Shown here: positions 17,395 to 27,056 of the stretch, one piece after another
Layout: every line of letters begins with the position of its first letter
How positions within the stretch are numbered: position 1 is the stretch's first letter
DNA from: Sphingobium psychrophilum
GTDB lineage: Bacteria > Pseudomonadota > Alphaproteobacteria > Sphingomonadales > Sphingomonadaceae
DNA length: 64,000 nucleotides
NCBI RefSeq assembly: GCF_012927105.1
Contig: NZ_JABBFV010000019.1
Span: 17,621-81,620, forward strand
Direction: 5' to 3'
Program-made: the position numbers and the translations under genes
The notes under the pieces: model-generated
Told to the model about the DNA's origin: nothing
Databases searched by the model: none
The model's input: only the letters and a program-made list of their open reading frames with translations

Positions 17395-18328
17395 TTGTCG
17401 CTTGTCGGCGTCATCGACACTCCAAAACATCGGATTGCGTATCCAGTTGTTGACCGCGGATTTCCCAGGTATAGCGTAAGGCGGCTGACAGTGGTCAGCT
17501 TCGTTACTGCGCTGCTACGGATAATATTGCTGGGCGAGGCGATCTACGAGACGCCAGCTGATTGGGAATTGCTCATCTCATGTACGTTGGTCGGCGTTGT
17601 ATGCATCGGCGCGCTTAATGTGGCGACGGTGCCCCGGTCCAGTATGGGGTTCATCGCCGGATGGTTGGTAATTGCACTGATCGATATGTTCCTGATCGCA
17701 AAAGTGCCTTTCGAAGTTCTGGTTGCACTAACGGTATTGATTGCGCTGTTCGCGCGAAGCATTCTCTCGATTTCGCGTGCTTCGTCCGAGGCGATCCGGG
17801 CGTATGACGATCTTGTCGCGGTGTCTCGCGAGCATGAGCATCTGGCATTGCATGCGGAGACCGCACGGGTTCAAGTGACGGCCGCCGAAGATAACGTTCA
17901 AGCACGGGCAAACAGCGTCGCTGTTGAGCATCTTCGACAGGAAATGACAGCCCTGGCCGCCCAATTTGATCGGACGGTGGCGGACGCGGTCTCGGCGCTG
18001 CCGCGAAGACTGCGCAACATTCAACGGCATCACTCGCTGCGATCAGCGTCGCGGATTCAAATGCGGCGGGTCGAACCGGCGATGTCGCATACCAGTCGAG
18101 CAGGCTGCGCAGGTCATGCGCGATACCACAGCACAGCTTTGCCACTCGGCCGACGCGGAGTGCATATCACGTTCGGACATCATGGTGCTTTTCATTACGG
18201 GCTTTGCCAAGAATGCTGCTGTTGGAAACGGCCTGCTCGATGCCGGCATGTAGGTCATCACCAAGCCCTTCGATGTCGTGGCGCTAGGCGGCAAAATGCG
18301 CGAGATGCTCGACTGCCAGGCACCTTGA
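17395..18328 (+). pseudogene. Composite decayed signalling protein (membrane domain, coiled coil, receiver tail)
   Basis: The first frame codes about four hydrophobic segments (LTVVSFVTALLRIILLGEAI onward) and a coiled coil to SALPRRLRN near 18010. The sequence then continues in a second frame (SLAAISVADSNAAGRTGDVA), resembling chemoreceptor or kinase helices, and in a third (EQAAQVMRDTTAQL). The last part, DIMVLFITGFAKNAAVGNGL, then M-stop-VITKPFDVV, is the C-terminal half of a response-regulator receiver domain with a nonsense codon at 18251. At least two frameshifts and one stop make it a wreck of one or two signalling genes. Confidence 0.6.
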
Positions 18329-18405
18329 TCGACCCACCCTCAATTCCCTGCTTTCTTGCACTCTTTCATGCTAAATGGCTGCAAGGGAGCGTGCTATTGG
18401 ATAAT

Positions 18406-19482
18406 ATGGAAAACGGAATGGCGCAGGTCGGGCGATTGCTCGATACCCCAGGACTGGCCGATGCGCTGGAGAGCGACCGCTTCAAGCAGTTTCTCGATCA
18501 CATGCCCGTAGCGATAGCGGTCTCCGAACTGTCGCCCTCAGAGCGGATCACCTATGCCAATCTTGAGTTCGAACGGCTGACCGGGCAGCCTGCTTCAGAC
18601 CTCGAAGGCATGAGCTGGCAAGCCTTGCCCGGCGTTGCCTCCGCGCCAGATGACGATCGGCGGCTCAGCGATGCGGTAGAGGGCGATGAGGAATATATCG
18701 GCACCTTCTCGATCACTCTCGGCGGGGAGACGGTCTATATCGATGCCTGGTCGAACACGATCGAGGGTGATCATGGCGAGCCGCTTTTCCGGCTGGTCGC
18801 GCTTGCCAGGACCGGCCAGGGCCTTCGCGAAGACGACGAAGCGGTGCGCCAGTCTCTTCGCGACAAGGACACATTGCTGTTCGAATTGCAGCACCGGGTA
18901 AAAAACAACCTCCAGATGATCACCGCGCTCATCCGTATGGAAGCGCGCAATGTTTCCGATCAGGAAACAGGCGAGCGGTTCGATCGGCTCGCGGGCCGGA
19001 TCAATTCGCTGGCGCTACTTTATCGCTCGCTTTCAACCGAAGGGCAGGGAGATACGATCGACCTTGGCATATATCTGAGTCAGATCGCCTCGTCGGTCAT
19101 GCAGGCGCACGCGCCAGAAGGCATTCGGCTTGATCTGAAGGTCGACACTTGGCCGGTCGCCTTAGATGTGGCCATGCCGGCAGGCCTGGTCGTTAACGAA
19201 TTGCTGACCAATTCTCTCAAGCACGCCTTTCCTGACGGCGAGGGCGGCACCATCACCCTGCATAGCCTAGTGGACGAGACAGGATGTCGCGTGACCGTTG
19301 CCGACGACGGCGTAGGGTTGGCCGAAGGGACGACCTGGCCAAAAGCCGGGAAACTGGGTGCCGTAATTGCCCAATCCCTGCGTCAGAATGCGAAGGCCGA
19401 ATGGACGGTCACGTCCGGTACAGGAAAGGGAATGCGGGTGAACATTCATTTCGCCAGGAAAGACGCCGCACCAAAGGCGTGA
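18406..19482 (+). CDS. PAS-domain sensor histidine kinase, HisKA_2/HWE-like
   Basis: About 358 residues. An N-terminal PAS domain (FLDHMPVAIAVSEL, then ERITYANLEFERLTGQPASD) precedes the phosphoacceptor motif FELQHRVKNNLQMITALI (HRxKN) and a short GHKL ATPase (VNELLTNSLKHAF, then VADDGVGL). No membrane segment, so it is a cytoplasmic sensor, as in the general stress-response kinases of alphaproteobacteria. The frame is open into the upstream wreck; the start is ATG 18406, or TTG 18397, which has a better-spaced AAGGGAG. No response regulator lies nearby. Confidence 0.85.
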   Translation: MENGMAQVGRLLDTPGLADALESDRFKQFLDHMPVAIAVSELSPSERITYANLEFERLTGQPASDLEGMSWQALPGVASAPDDDRRLSDAVEGDEEYIGTFSITLGGETVYIDAWSNTIEGDHGEPLFRLVALARTGQGLREDDEAVRQSLRDKDTLLFELQHRVKNNLQMITALIRMEARNVSDQETGERFDRLAGRINSLALLYRSLSTEGQGDTIDLGIYLSQIASSVMQAHAPEGIRLDLKVDTWPVALDVAMPAGLVVNELLTNSLKHAFPDGEGGTITLHSLVDETGCRVTVADDGVGLAEGTTWPKAGKLGAVIAQSLRQNAKAEWTVTSGTGKGMRVNIHFARKDAAPKA

Positions 19483-19746
19483 CGTCATGTCAGATGGGAG
19501 GTTTCAAAACAGATATATTCACCCGGCGTGCTCGGAGGTCGCGATATGGAGCAGTCGACCCTTTGCGGACGCTCGGCGTGCGAATTTCTCTCCCTTAATG
19601 CGGAAGGGCAGCTTGCTCTTCACGCGCCACGATCAGGCCATGTTTAAGTCCTGCATTTAATGGCTACCCTGAGATATCGCTGTGACTAACCAGTAATAGC
19701 ATATTGCGAATTGAGCACTCTTAAAGGCAAAAAATCTGTGACATCC

Positions 19747-21390
19747 TTAAACCGGATCATAGCTGAACAGCCACATTGATGACGCCTGCTTACTCTCCTT
19801 ATCCCCCGTACTTTGGAGACGACCAACCATCGTATATTTGGTGTCGGCCTTGATTGCCCCGGATGGCATTAGGGGTGAGAGGTGCGGAGCCACGTAAAGC
19901 ACCACATCATGCCCATCGTCTGTCGTCATACTGACAGCCGTGTAGCCAAGCTTGCCACCCAGCAGCCGCGCGTTCGCCTGACCCACGCCTGTAGGTGCCT
20001 TGAGGCTCGTGATTCGCCCCGTCACGCGAATGAGGTTGCCATTGGGCTGATCGGTATCTGGATTAAACGCACGCTTGGTGCGTGTTCGATCATCATCGAC
20101 CCGCTTATAATGCGCGAGCAGCTCGCCCAATGTCTGGAACTGAATAGTCCACTTGCTTCGTTCCGCCCAAAACAATGTCCCGTTGAAATTCGTAAAAAGT
20201 GCGTCGGTCCAGCCAGCGCAGCCATCCGCATCCTCGCAATTGGGCCAAGCTGCGCCGATCCATTGCAACAACTGCTTCTTAGGGTCGGAAAATTCGGCTT
20301 CCTTGGCGAGGCCTGGGCCGAATGCGACTGCCGCTTGACCCTGTCGGGGCGCAACCACTACGACGGCGCCATTGCCCACATCCAGCTTGCCGATCCGCAA
20401 CTGCCGCATCATGGCCCACGCATAATCGTCCGGGCTCATTCCCTTGAGATCGTTGACGACCAGAAAACTCATTTCCACGCCGACATCCTTGGCAAGGCGA
20501 TAAAGCCGTTGCTCCATCACTTTAACCCGTGCCGGGTCGAGCCTTCCAGTCTCGTCAATGATGAAGCGACCATATTTGAACGGAATCGAACCAGGGTTGG
20601 GCAGAGCACGACCAGGCGTTGATCCATTGGTGACCAGCGACCCGTTGGATGCGTCAAGGGAGGGCAGGCTGTCGGCGGTCAAGCCCGACCCGGGCGTTTT
20701 TATCGCGGCGGCTGTGCCACCCGGGCAACCCGTTCCGCCTGCTTGCATACAAGATTGCGCCCAGCCCTGCTTAATCGCTTCTGCGCGCTGCCCTTTGGCC
20801 GGGTGGGTTAGCGTACCGTGACTGGTGCCCACTGAGAGGATCATCTGCTGCGCAGCGGCAAGCGGCGCCCCCATCTTTTGCAGGACATACCCGCTGAATT
20901 TGTCGGCCTCCAGTTCGATCTCCGGGCGACTGCCGCCAGGTACGATCGTATGGCCCGACAGATGATGCGCAATCTCATGCGCCATGATGCTGATGGGCCC
21001 CCATGGGCTCCCACCCACTTGGGCTTCAGCGGCTTTCATAAACTGGGGATTGAATGCGATGACGCGACGCGGCACCCGATTGTCGTCCAGCAGGATGACC
21101 GCGGCGGCATTGGGAACCGGGCCGGATACGACGACGAAGTTGGCGGGAAGGCCTGTATAGCCCATGATGCGGGATACGGCGCTGGCGCAATCTTGGGGCG
21201 CGCCGCCGGAAAGTGCCGAAGCCTGTGCCTTGATCGGTTCGCCGTCATAGGAACAGGCCTGCAACGTGGATGCAATCGCCTCGACCTTATCGGCACCTGA
21301 CAGCGCGCCATCTGCCCCGCCGCCTTTGTCGCACCCATTAAGCAGGAGCGCGGCTGCCGCCGTCGTCGATGCCAGGACTATGCGTCGCAT
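19747..21390 (-). CDS. Lipoprotein with HExxH metalloprotease motif and TPM-like domain
   Basis: 547 residues. The signal peptide ends in the lipobox LLLNGCDKG, so it is an envelope lipoprotein. The N-terminal half has IMAHEIAHHLSGHT (HEIAH, zinc) and a downstream glutamate-rich segment RPEIELEADKFSGYVL (ExxxD), together resembling M48-type peptidases. The C-terminal half, from about residue 270 (DETGRLDPARVKVMEQRLYR), resembles the TPM/YgcG domain (IGKLDVGNGAVVVVAPRQG). A C-terminal beta domain completes it. Protease plus TPM in one chain is unusual in my experience. DUF3667 lies upstream in the same direction. Confidence 0.7.
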   Translation of the reverse strand: MRRIVLASTTAAAALLLNGCDKGGGADGALSGADKVEAIASTLQACSYDGEPIKAQASALSGGAPQDCASAVSRIMGYTGLPANFVVVSGPVPNAAAVILLDDNRVPRRVIAFNPQFMKAAEAQVGGSPWGPISIMAHEIAHHLSGHTIVPGGSRPEIELEADKFSGYVLQKMGAPLAAAQQMILSVGTSHGTLTHPAKGQRAEAIKQGWAQSCMQAGGTGCPGGTAAAIKTPGSGLTADSLPSLDASNGSLVTNGSTPGRALPNPGSIPFKYGRFIIDETGRLDPARVKVMEQRLYRLAKDVGVEMSFLVVNDLKGMSPDDYAWAMMRQLRIGKLDVGNGAVVVVAPRQGQAAVAFGPGLAKEAEFSDPKKQLLQWIGAAWPNCEDADGCAGWTDALFTNFNGTLFWAERSKWTIQFQTLGELLAHYKRVDDDRTRTKRAFNPDTDQPNGNLIRVTGRITSLKAPTGVGQANARLLGGKLGYTAVSMTTDDGHDVVLYVAPHLSPLMPSGAIKADTKYTMVGRLQSTGDKESKQASSMWLFSYDPV

Positions 21391-21406
21391 ATGTTCCTCT
21401 CCCTCG

Positions 21407-22252
21407 TCAGCGGCTCACCAGCCAGAAAATTCCGAACGCATAGATCCGCAACAAAACCCAATTGATCGTCGCGTAAATGAGGCAAGCCGAAAATAACTTC
21501 AGCCAATCGGACTTGATTTCGATTAGGAAGAACTGGCGATAGGCTACTGCCACGATAAGCAGCTTGAACATGGGCACATAATATTGTGACGCGCTCTTGT
21601 GCCACAGGATGAATTCCGGACTGCGCCAGATGAGCGTCGGCAAAAGGTTTATGATAATCAGCGCCAGGATGATCGATTGGCAGTAGATGGCAAGAATTGC
21701 CTGCTCGATGACGTTGTAGCCAAGGCGGCGACCCAATACGATCCATCCGCCCGCAAAAATCGCGAGGATGCCCAGCGAAAAGCTCCAATTGGCGAACGCC
21801 ATCACCCGCTGCGCCATGCGGTCAACAACCACATCGCGACCGGCGTAGCTATAATGGCCGAAATATTGGTTGGCGGCGAGCAGAAGGACGAGAATGGCGA
21901 CGAGCGCCAAAAGCAGCTTGAGTGGATGCATGTGCGCCGCTCGGCGCCCCAACACATATTCTCGTGCGACGGTCCCGGGCGAAAAAAACAGACGACCTAA
22001 TGTGCGTACCGACTGGATTTCGAACAGGCGTATCCTGTCCCAGCTTTCGTTACGGATGTCGCGCCAGACAAAACGATGCGCTGCTTTTTGTCCGCATTGA
22101 CCGCAATAAGGCGTGGGCGTGGCGGCACCACAATTACGACACACGTCTCGCCCAAACCAGTCGTCACTTACCGGACCATCTGGGATAGCGGTGGCCGTTG
22201 ATGCTTTCATGCCAAGAGTTTCGGCAATCTTCCGACGGATATTAAGCATCAA
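21407..22252 (-). CDS. DUF3667-type zinc-ribbon membrane protein
   Basis: 281 residues. A four-cysteine zinc ribbon (CRNCGAATPTPYCGQCGQ) leads into a cytoplasmic linker, then the family signature FFSPGTVAREYVLGRRA and about four or five membrane segments (LLALVAILVLLLAANQYF and onward). The function of DUF3667 is unknown. Sixteen bases separate it from the lipoprotein gene, so the two are probably co-transcribed. The 280 bases upstream (22253-22535) contain nothing recognised. Confidence 0.8.
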   Translation of the reverse strand: MMLNIRRKIAETLGMKASTATAIPDGPVSDDWFGRDVCRNCGAATPTPYCGQCGQKAAHRFVWRDIRNESWDRIRLFEIQSVRTLGRLFFSPGTVAREYVLGRRAAHMHPLKLLLALVAILVLLLAANQYFGHYSYAGRDVVVDRMAQRVMAFANWSFSLGILAIFAGGWIVLGRRLGYNVIEQAILAIYCQSIILALIIINLLPTLIWRSPEFILWHKSASQYYVPMFKLLIVAVAYRQFFLIEIKSDWLKLFSACLIYATINWVLLRIYAFGIFWLVSR

Positions 22253-22535
22253 ATCCGCTCGCCATGATGGTTCGCTGTGCCACGATCCTAAAACGCCGTG
22301 TTAGGCTTTACGGTTGCATAACATTACGAGGCCTGCCGTTCATCCGCGCTGCAGCCGATGTCCCAGACTCCATTATCGACCCTTATCGGCCGCTCCATGA
22401 CCAGTTTTTGCTCCCAAGATGCGGGCAGTCCGGGTTCCATCAGGTGTTGGTGAGAACCAATCGCTCCCTCGACGTTGAGAAAAGATCGCTTTTGGAAGAT
22501 CGCCCCCCGAGGGTGACCGGCGTCGGCCATGCCCG

Positions 22536-23753
22536 TCAGGATTTCCTGTGAAGCGTAATCCGAGTGAGTTCGGCGGGACGGCCCAGACGCATTGCAAATC
22601 CAGGCCATATACCAGTCCCATTGTTCACATATAGCGTCATCCCGTCGACCATATAGTGTCCGGACACGAAGCCACTATTTCCCATCGCCACAAGGCGATC
22701 CAGTCCAGAGATCATGCCGCCATGGGTGTGGCCGGACAGCTGAAGCGAAACGCCGCGCGCCGCCGCCATGCGTGCTGGACCGGGCTGGTGGTCGAGCAGG
22801 AGAATGGGCGCGCCTGTCGGCGCACCAGCCAAGGCGGCTGCCAAATCCGGTGGCGGCATCCCCGTCGCCGGAGCCGTCCTGTCCGTCACGCCGGCGAGTA
22901 CGAGGTTGCCGCCCTGACGGCGGAGAACCACATGGTCATTGGCCAGGATGTGCAGACCCATTTCAGCGAAATGCCGCATCCATTCCTGATAGCCGAGAAA
23001 ATATTCATGGTTGCCCGGACTCATGAACACGCCATCACGCGCGCTTAGGTCGCGCAAAGGTTCGACATCCGCCCGGCGCATCGCAAGGCTGCCGTCGATG
23101 ACGTCGCCTGTTATGACGATCAGGTCGACATTAAGCCCATTCGTGCGATCGACAACGGCCCTCGTCCATGCGGCCGGAAACAGCCGGCTGATGTGCAGGT
23201 CGGTCAGTTGCACCAGGGTGTAGCCGTCGAACTGTGGCGGCAGCCCGGCAATATCGATCCTCACATCCTTAAGTGATGGAACCCGCGTCGCATTGTACAC
23301 ACCGACACCGGCAAGGGTCATGGCCGCGGCAGCCATTGCATAGCGAATTTCGATGGCCATCGCGGCTGTTCGCCCCGCTGCCAGCCACAGCGCGAGCATA
23401 GCTACATCGGCGAGCACCTGCATCAGCGCGAGGAACAGGATCGCGCCGCCCGCCCAGTTGAACAGGATGATGGTGGCGCGCGGGAACTCCGGCGCGAAGA
23501 TCGATCCGGACGACAGCTTGCTCCAATATTGGAACTGCGAAGCGACCAGCATCAGCACCGCGATAACGATCTTCGCTGCCAGCGGCCATGGCAGAGGCCA
23601 CAGGAAGCGCGTGATGACGAGCACGGAGGGCAGTGCGAAAATCAGGTGGGAAATGAAATTTGCTCCGGTGACATTGACGAGGGTCGGCGCATGGGATGCT
23701 GCCCGCGCCATTAGGGCTGGCAAGTCGAAATAAGGCAGGCGCGGATACCGCAC
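22536..23753 (-). CDS. Membrane metallophosphoesterase
   Basis: 405 residues from a GTG at 23753. Four hydrophobic segments occupy the N-terminal third. The calcineurin-like phosphoesterase domain follows: LTDLHISRL (D-x-H), ITGDVIDG (GDxxD), SPGNHEYF (GNHE) and LSGHTHGGMI (GHTH), which supply the two-metal site. The layout is like YkuE/YaeI-type enzymes, some of which hydrolyse UDP-diacylglucosamine or phospholipids. It starts one base after the molybdenum hydroxylase stop, so it belongs to that operon. Confidence 0.82.
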   Translation of the reverse strand: MRYPRLPYFDLPALMARAASHAPTLVNVTGANFISHLIFALPSVLVITRFLWPLPWPLAAKIVIAVLMLVASQFQYWSKLSSGSIFAPEFPRATIILFNWAGGAILFLALMQVLADVAMLALWLAAGRTAAMAIEIRYAMAAAAMTLAGVGVYNATRVPSLKDVRIDIAGLPPQFDGYTLVQLTDLHISRLFPAAWTRAVVDRTNGLNVDLIVITGDVIDGSLAMRRADVEPLRDLSARDGVFMSPGNHEYFLGYQEWMRHFAEMGLHILANDHVVLRRQGGNLVLAGVTDRTAPATGMPPPDLAAALAGAPTGAPILLLDHQPGPARMAAARGVSLQLSGHTHGGMISGLDRLVAMGNSGFVSGHYMVDGMTLYVNNGTGIWPGFAMRLGRPAELTRITLHRKS

Positions 23754-23754
23754 T

Positions 23755-26073
23755 TCAATCCGGCAGCAGCTTGTCCAATGTTATCGGCAGGTCGCGCACT
23801 CGCTTGCCAGTCGCGTTGAACACCGCGTTCGCCACTGCGGCACCGACTCCCGTTATGCCGATCTCCCCGATGCCCCGCGCACCCAGTGGCGACCGGGGAT
23901 CGGGAATATCCGTCCACATCACGTCTATCTGTGGCACGTCCAGATGGGTCGGGATGTGATAGTCGGCCAGTGAGGCATTCATGATCCTGCCGCTGCGCCC
24001 GTCGAACAAGGTTTCCTCGGTGAGGGCAAGGCCGAGGCCCATGATCATGCCGCCCCGGAATTGGCTGGCCGCGGTCTTGGGATTGAGGATCGTGCCGCAA
24101 TCGAAGGAGCCCAGGAGCCGATCGACGCGCACTTCCCCGGTCACATCGCTGACGCGCAGTTCACAGAAGACGGCGGATGTGCTGTGCATGGCGAATTTGA
24201 ACATTTCGAGCGGCATGCTGCCTGCCGCGGTCACGGTCATGTCGTCCCGCGCAGCCCGTGCAAGGATGGATTCGAAACTGTCATGCCGCGACGGATCGGC
24301 AATGCTGGCGATGCCGCCATCGGTGAGTCGAACCTCGCCCGCGCGCAGACCAGCGACGGGGCTGGCATTGCCCGCCAGACGCAGCATCTCGCCCGTCAGC
24401 TTTTCCGCAGCGGCAATGATCGCTCCGGCGACGGAAGCCGTCTGCGACGATCCGCCCGCCATAGGCGATGCGGGCAGGTCTGAATCGCCCAGTTCGAATC
24501 GGATCGCCTCCAGCGGTAGCCCGAGCCGGTCGGCCGCGTGCTGCACCTGGACCGTGGCCGTGCCCATCCCCATTTCCTGCGCGGAGCAGGCAATGGTCGC
24601 CGACCCGTCACCATGCAGCGTGATGCGGACATTGGCACCCGGCATCCGTGCATAGGGAAAGCTACCCGCCGCGCAGCCTATGCCGATCCGCCATTCGCCC
24701 TCGCGTCGCGAACCTGGCTCCGCCACCCGCCGGTTCCATCCGAACCGTTCGGCACCGTCGGTAAAAGCCTGCTTCAGCGCATGCTGAGAAAAGGGAGCGC
24801 CGGAAACTGGATGCCGCTCGGCGATATTGGCCATGCGCATGTCGATCGGATCAACGCCCATAGCATGTGCCATCTCATCGACCGCGCTTTCTACCGCGAA
24901 AGTGCCGATCGCCTCGCCAGGCGCGCGCATGAAGGTGTTGGGCACAATGTCTAGATCAACATGGCGCTGAAGAAATTCAAAGCTCTTTGCGTCATAGATC
25001 GCCCGCGAACCGAGCGTATATTGCTCAGGGCAGGCGCCATAAGGCGGCATAACCGAATAGCCGCTATGGATCAGCGCGGTGAACCTGCCCGCTGCATCTG
25101 CGCCAATGGCGACACGCTGTTCGGACGGGGTCCGGCCGCCTATGATGCGGTAGACGCCCTCCCGACTGAGCGTCAGGCGCACCGGGCGTCCCACCATCCG
25201 CGCCACGGCGACGGCAACGATCTGGTGATCCCACATGCCTTTCCCACCGAAGCCGCCGCCGACGAAGGGCGAAAGTACGCGCACCTGTTCCCTCTTCAGG
25301 CCGAAGAGCTTGGCTAGCGCCGTCGCGCTTGGCGCGACCATCTGCGTCGTGTCATGCACCAGCAGGCCATCGCCCTCCCACATGGCGGTGACAGTGTGCA
25401 GTTCGATAGCATTGTGATTGTGCGGCGGCGTCCGATAGACATTGTCGACGATATGGGCTGACCGCGACAGTTCGCGCTCGGCATTGCCGACCGTGACATG
25501 GTTCTTCTCAATCAGGACGGATGCGGGAGTCCGGGCCGTCGCCTTGGCCTCCTCGAAGAGGGTCTTTGCCGGTTCGGCCGTGTAATCGATCATGATCAGC
25601 GAGACGGCGTGATCGGCCTGTTCTTGGGTTTCTGCGATCACGGCCGCGACGACTTGACCATTATAATGGACCTGCGCGTCCTGCAGGATCGGCAGATCGC
25701 TGTTCCCGATGGCGGACATGTCGCTCATGCCGATCAGCGCCAGGGTGCCAAGCCGCGGCATGTTCCGATGCGTCACGACCAGGATCACGCCGGGCGCCGC
25801 ATCCGCCGCATCCGTGTCCAGCCGCATGATGCGGCCCCGGGTGATCGGGCTGTGCACCAGCGCGGCATAAGAAAGATTGTCCACCGCCACTTCGGCGGCA
25901 AAGCGCGCCTCTCCTGTGACCTTCAATGGTCCGTCCAGTCGCGAAGCCTGCCGCCCGATCGCGGCCCGGCGTTCTATCAGCGGATCGGGCGAGCCACCTG
26001 GCAGCCAGCCTGCGGGAACCCAGCCGATGACGGTCCGAACCGAGCCGATCACAGCGTTCTGGATCTTGGTCAT
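23755..26073 (-). CDS. Xanthine dehydrogenase-family molybdenum subunit (PaoC-like)
   Basis: 772 residues, the size of the large subunit of PaoABC-type aldehyde oxidoreductases. It opens with ASRLDGPLKVTGEARFAAE, has the molybdopterin motif VGGGFGGKGMWDHQ, and near the end GARGIGEIGITGVGAAV, whose Glu is the catalytic base of the family. It oxidises aldehydes or N-heterocycles with water at a Mo-MCD centre. It overlaps the FAD subunit gene by ATGA. No XdhC-type maturation factor is visible in the window. Cytoplasmic, since no Tat signal is seen on the Fe-S subunit. Confidence 0.9.
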   Translation of the reverse strand: MTKIQNAVIGSVRTVIGWVPAGWLPGGSPDPLIERRAAIGRQASRLDGPLKVTGEARFAAEVAVDNLSYAALVHSPITRGRIMRLDTDAADAAPGVILVVTHRNMPRLGTLALIGMSDMSAIGNSDLPILQDAQVHYNGQVVAAVIAETQEQADHAVSLIMIDYTAEPAKTLFEEAKATARTPASVLIEKNHVTVGNAERELSRSAHIVDNVYRTPPHNHNAIELHTVTAMWEGDGLLVHDTTQMVAPSATALAKLFGLKREQVRVLSPFVGGGFGGKGMWDHQIVAVAVARMVGRPVRLTLSREGVYRIIGGRTPSEQRVAIGADAAGRFTALIHSGYSVMPPYGACPEQYTLGSRAIYDAKSFEFLQRHVDLDIVPNTFMRAPGEAIGTFAVESAVDEMAHAMGVDPIDMRMANIAERHPVSGAPFSQHALKQAFTDGAERFGWNRRVAEPGSRREGEWRIGIGCAAGSFPYARMPGANVRITLHGDGSATIACSAQEMGMGTATVQVQHAADRLGLPLEAIRFELGDSDLPASPMAGGSSQTASVAGAIIAAAEKLTGEMLRLAGNASPVAGLRAGEVRLTDGGIASIADPSRHDSFESILARAARDDMTVTAAGSMPLEMFKFAMHSTSAVFCELRVSDVTGEVRVDRLLGSFDCGTILNPKTAASQFRGGMIMGLGLALTEETLFDGRSGRIMNASLADYHIPTHLDVPQIDVMWTDIPDPRSPLGARGIGEIGITGVGAAVANAVFNATGKRVRDLPITLDKLLPD

Positions 26074-27056
26074 TGGGCGGGTCCCCCCAGTTCGGTGAGC
26101 ATGGCGGACAGGGTTCGTTTCGCCAGTCCACGCTTGAAGCCATTGCCCGGCAACAGCGTCGCGTCAGCGAATTCCGCCTCGAATGCTTTCTCTATCGCAG
26201 ACGGCGAGAGCGATGCGCCGCGCAGGGCGTCCTCTATCCGGGCCGCCCGCCACGGCTTGGGCGCGATACCGCCGAACGCAACACTTATGGCATCGACCCT
26301 GTCTTCGCGCATTGTCAGCCCTACCGCGACCGAGACAAGGGCGAAGGCATAGCTCGCCCTGTCGCGTACCTTGCGATAGGCCGAGCGTGCGGCGAAAGGG
26401 GATGGCGGGAGTGTGATCGCGACGACGATCTCCGTGGGGTCGAGCACCGTCTCGATGTCGGGCCGTTCGCCCGGCAGGCGGTGGAAGGCAACGAGGGGGA
26501 CGGTGCGTTCGCCTGCTGGACCCGCGATATGCACCTGACCATCCAGGGCGGCGAGAGCGACGCACATGTCCGAGGGATGGGTGGCGATGCAGGCGTCCGA
26601 GCCGCCCAATATGGCATGATAGCGGTTGAAACCGCCAATGGCGTCGCACCCGCTGCCGGGCACCCGCTTGTTGCAGCGCGCGCCTGCCACGTCGTTGAAG
26701 TACAGGCACCGCGTCCGCTGCATGACATTTCCGCCGACGGTCGCCATGTTGCGAACCTGCGCCGATGCTGCGGCCAATATGGCGCGCGCCAGCATCGGAT
26801 AACCGGACCGGACGAGAGGATGCGCCGCAACCGCGCTGTTGCGCGCTGCCGCGCCGATGATAAGGCCGCCATCCTCCGCCCGATCTATCCCGTCCGGCAG
26901 CGCCGTGACGTCGACAAGCTGCGACGGCGTGTCGACCCCCTTGCGCATTAGATCGACCAGATTGGTGCCGCCGCCGAGCAGGCGCGCACCCTGCCCGCCC
27001 GCCATGTGCAGCGCGTCCGCGACCGAAGCCGCGCGGGAATAGCTGATGGGGTTCAT
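26070..27056 (-). CDS. FAD-binding subunit of the molybdenum hydroxylase (PaoB-like)
   Basis: 328 residues. The FAD-binding stretch is LLGGGTNLVDLMRKG, then ATVGGNVMQRTRCLYF. The insert RCLYFNDVAGARCNKRVPGS, followed by GC, carries the cysteines that in PaoB bind an extra [4Fe-4S] cluster, which separates this group from ordinary xanthine dehydrogenases. It passes electrons from the Fe-S subunit to the final acceptor. It is flanked by ATGA overlaps on both sides. Confidence 0.9.
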   Translation of the reverse strand: MNPISYSRAASVADALHMAGGQGARLLGGGTNLVDLMRKGVDTPSQLVDVTALPDGIDRAEDGGLIIGAAARNSAVAAHPLVRSGYPMLARAILAAASAQVRNMATVGGNVMQRTRCLYFNDVAGARCNKRVPGSGCDAIGGFNRYHAILGGSDACIATHPSDMCVALAALDGQVHIAGPAGERTVPLVAFHRLPGERPDIETVLDPTEIVVAITLPPSPFAARSAYRKVRDRASYAFALVSVAVGLTMREDRVDAISVAFGGIAPKPWRAARIEDALRGASLSPSAIEKAFEAEFADATLLPGNGFKRGLAKRTLSAMLTELGGPAQ

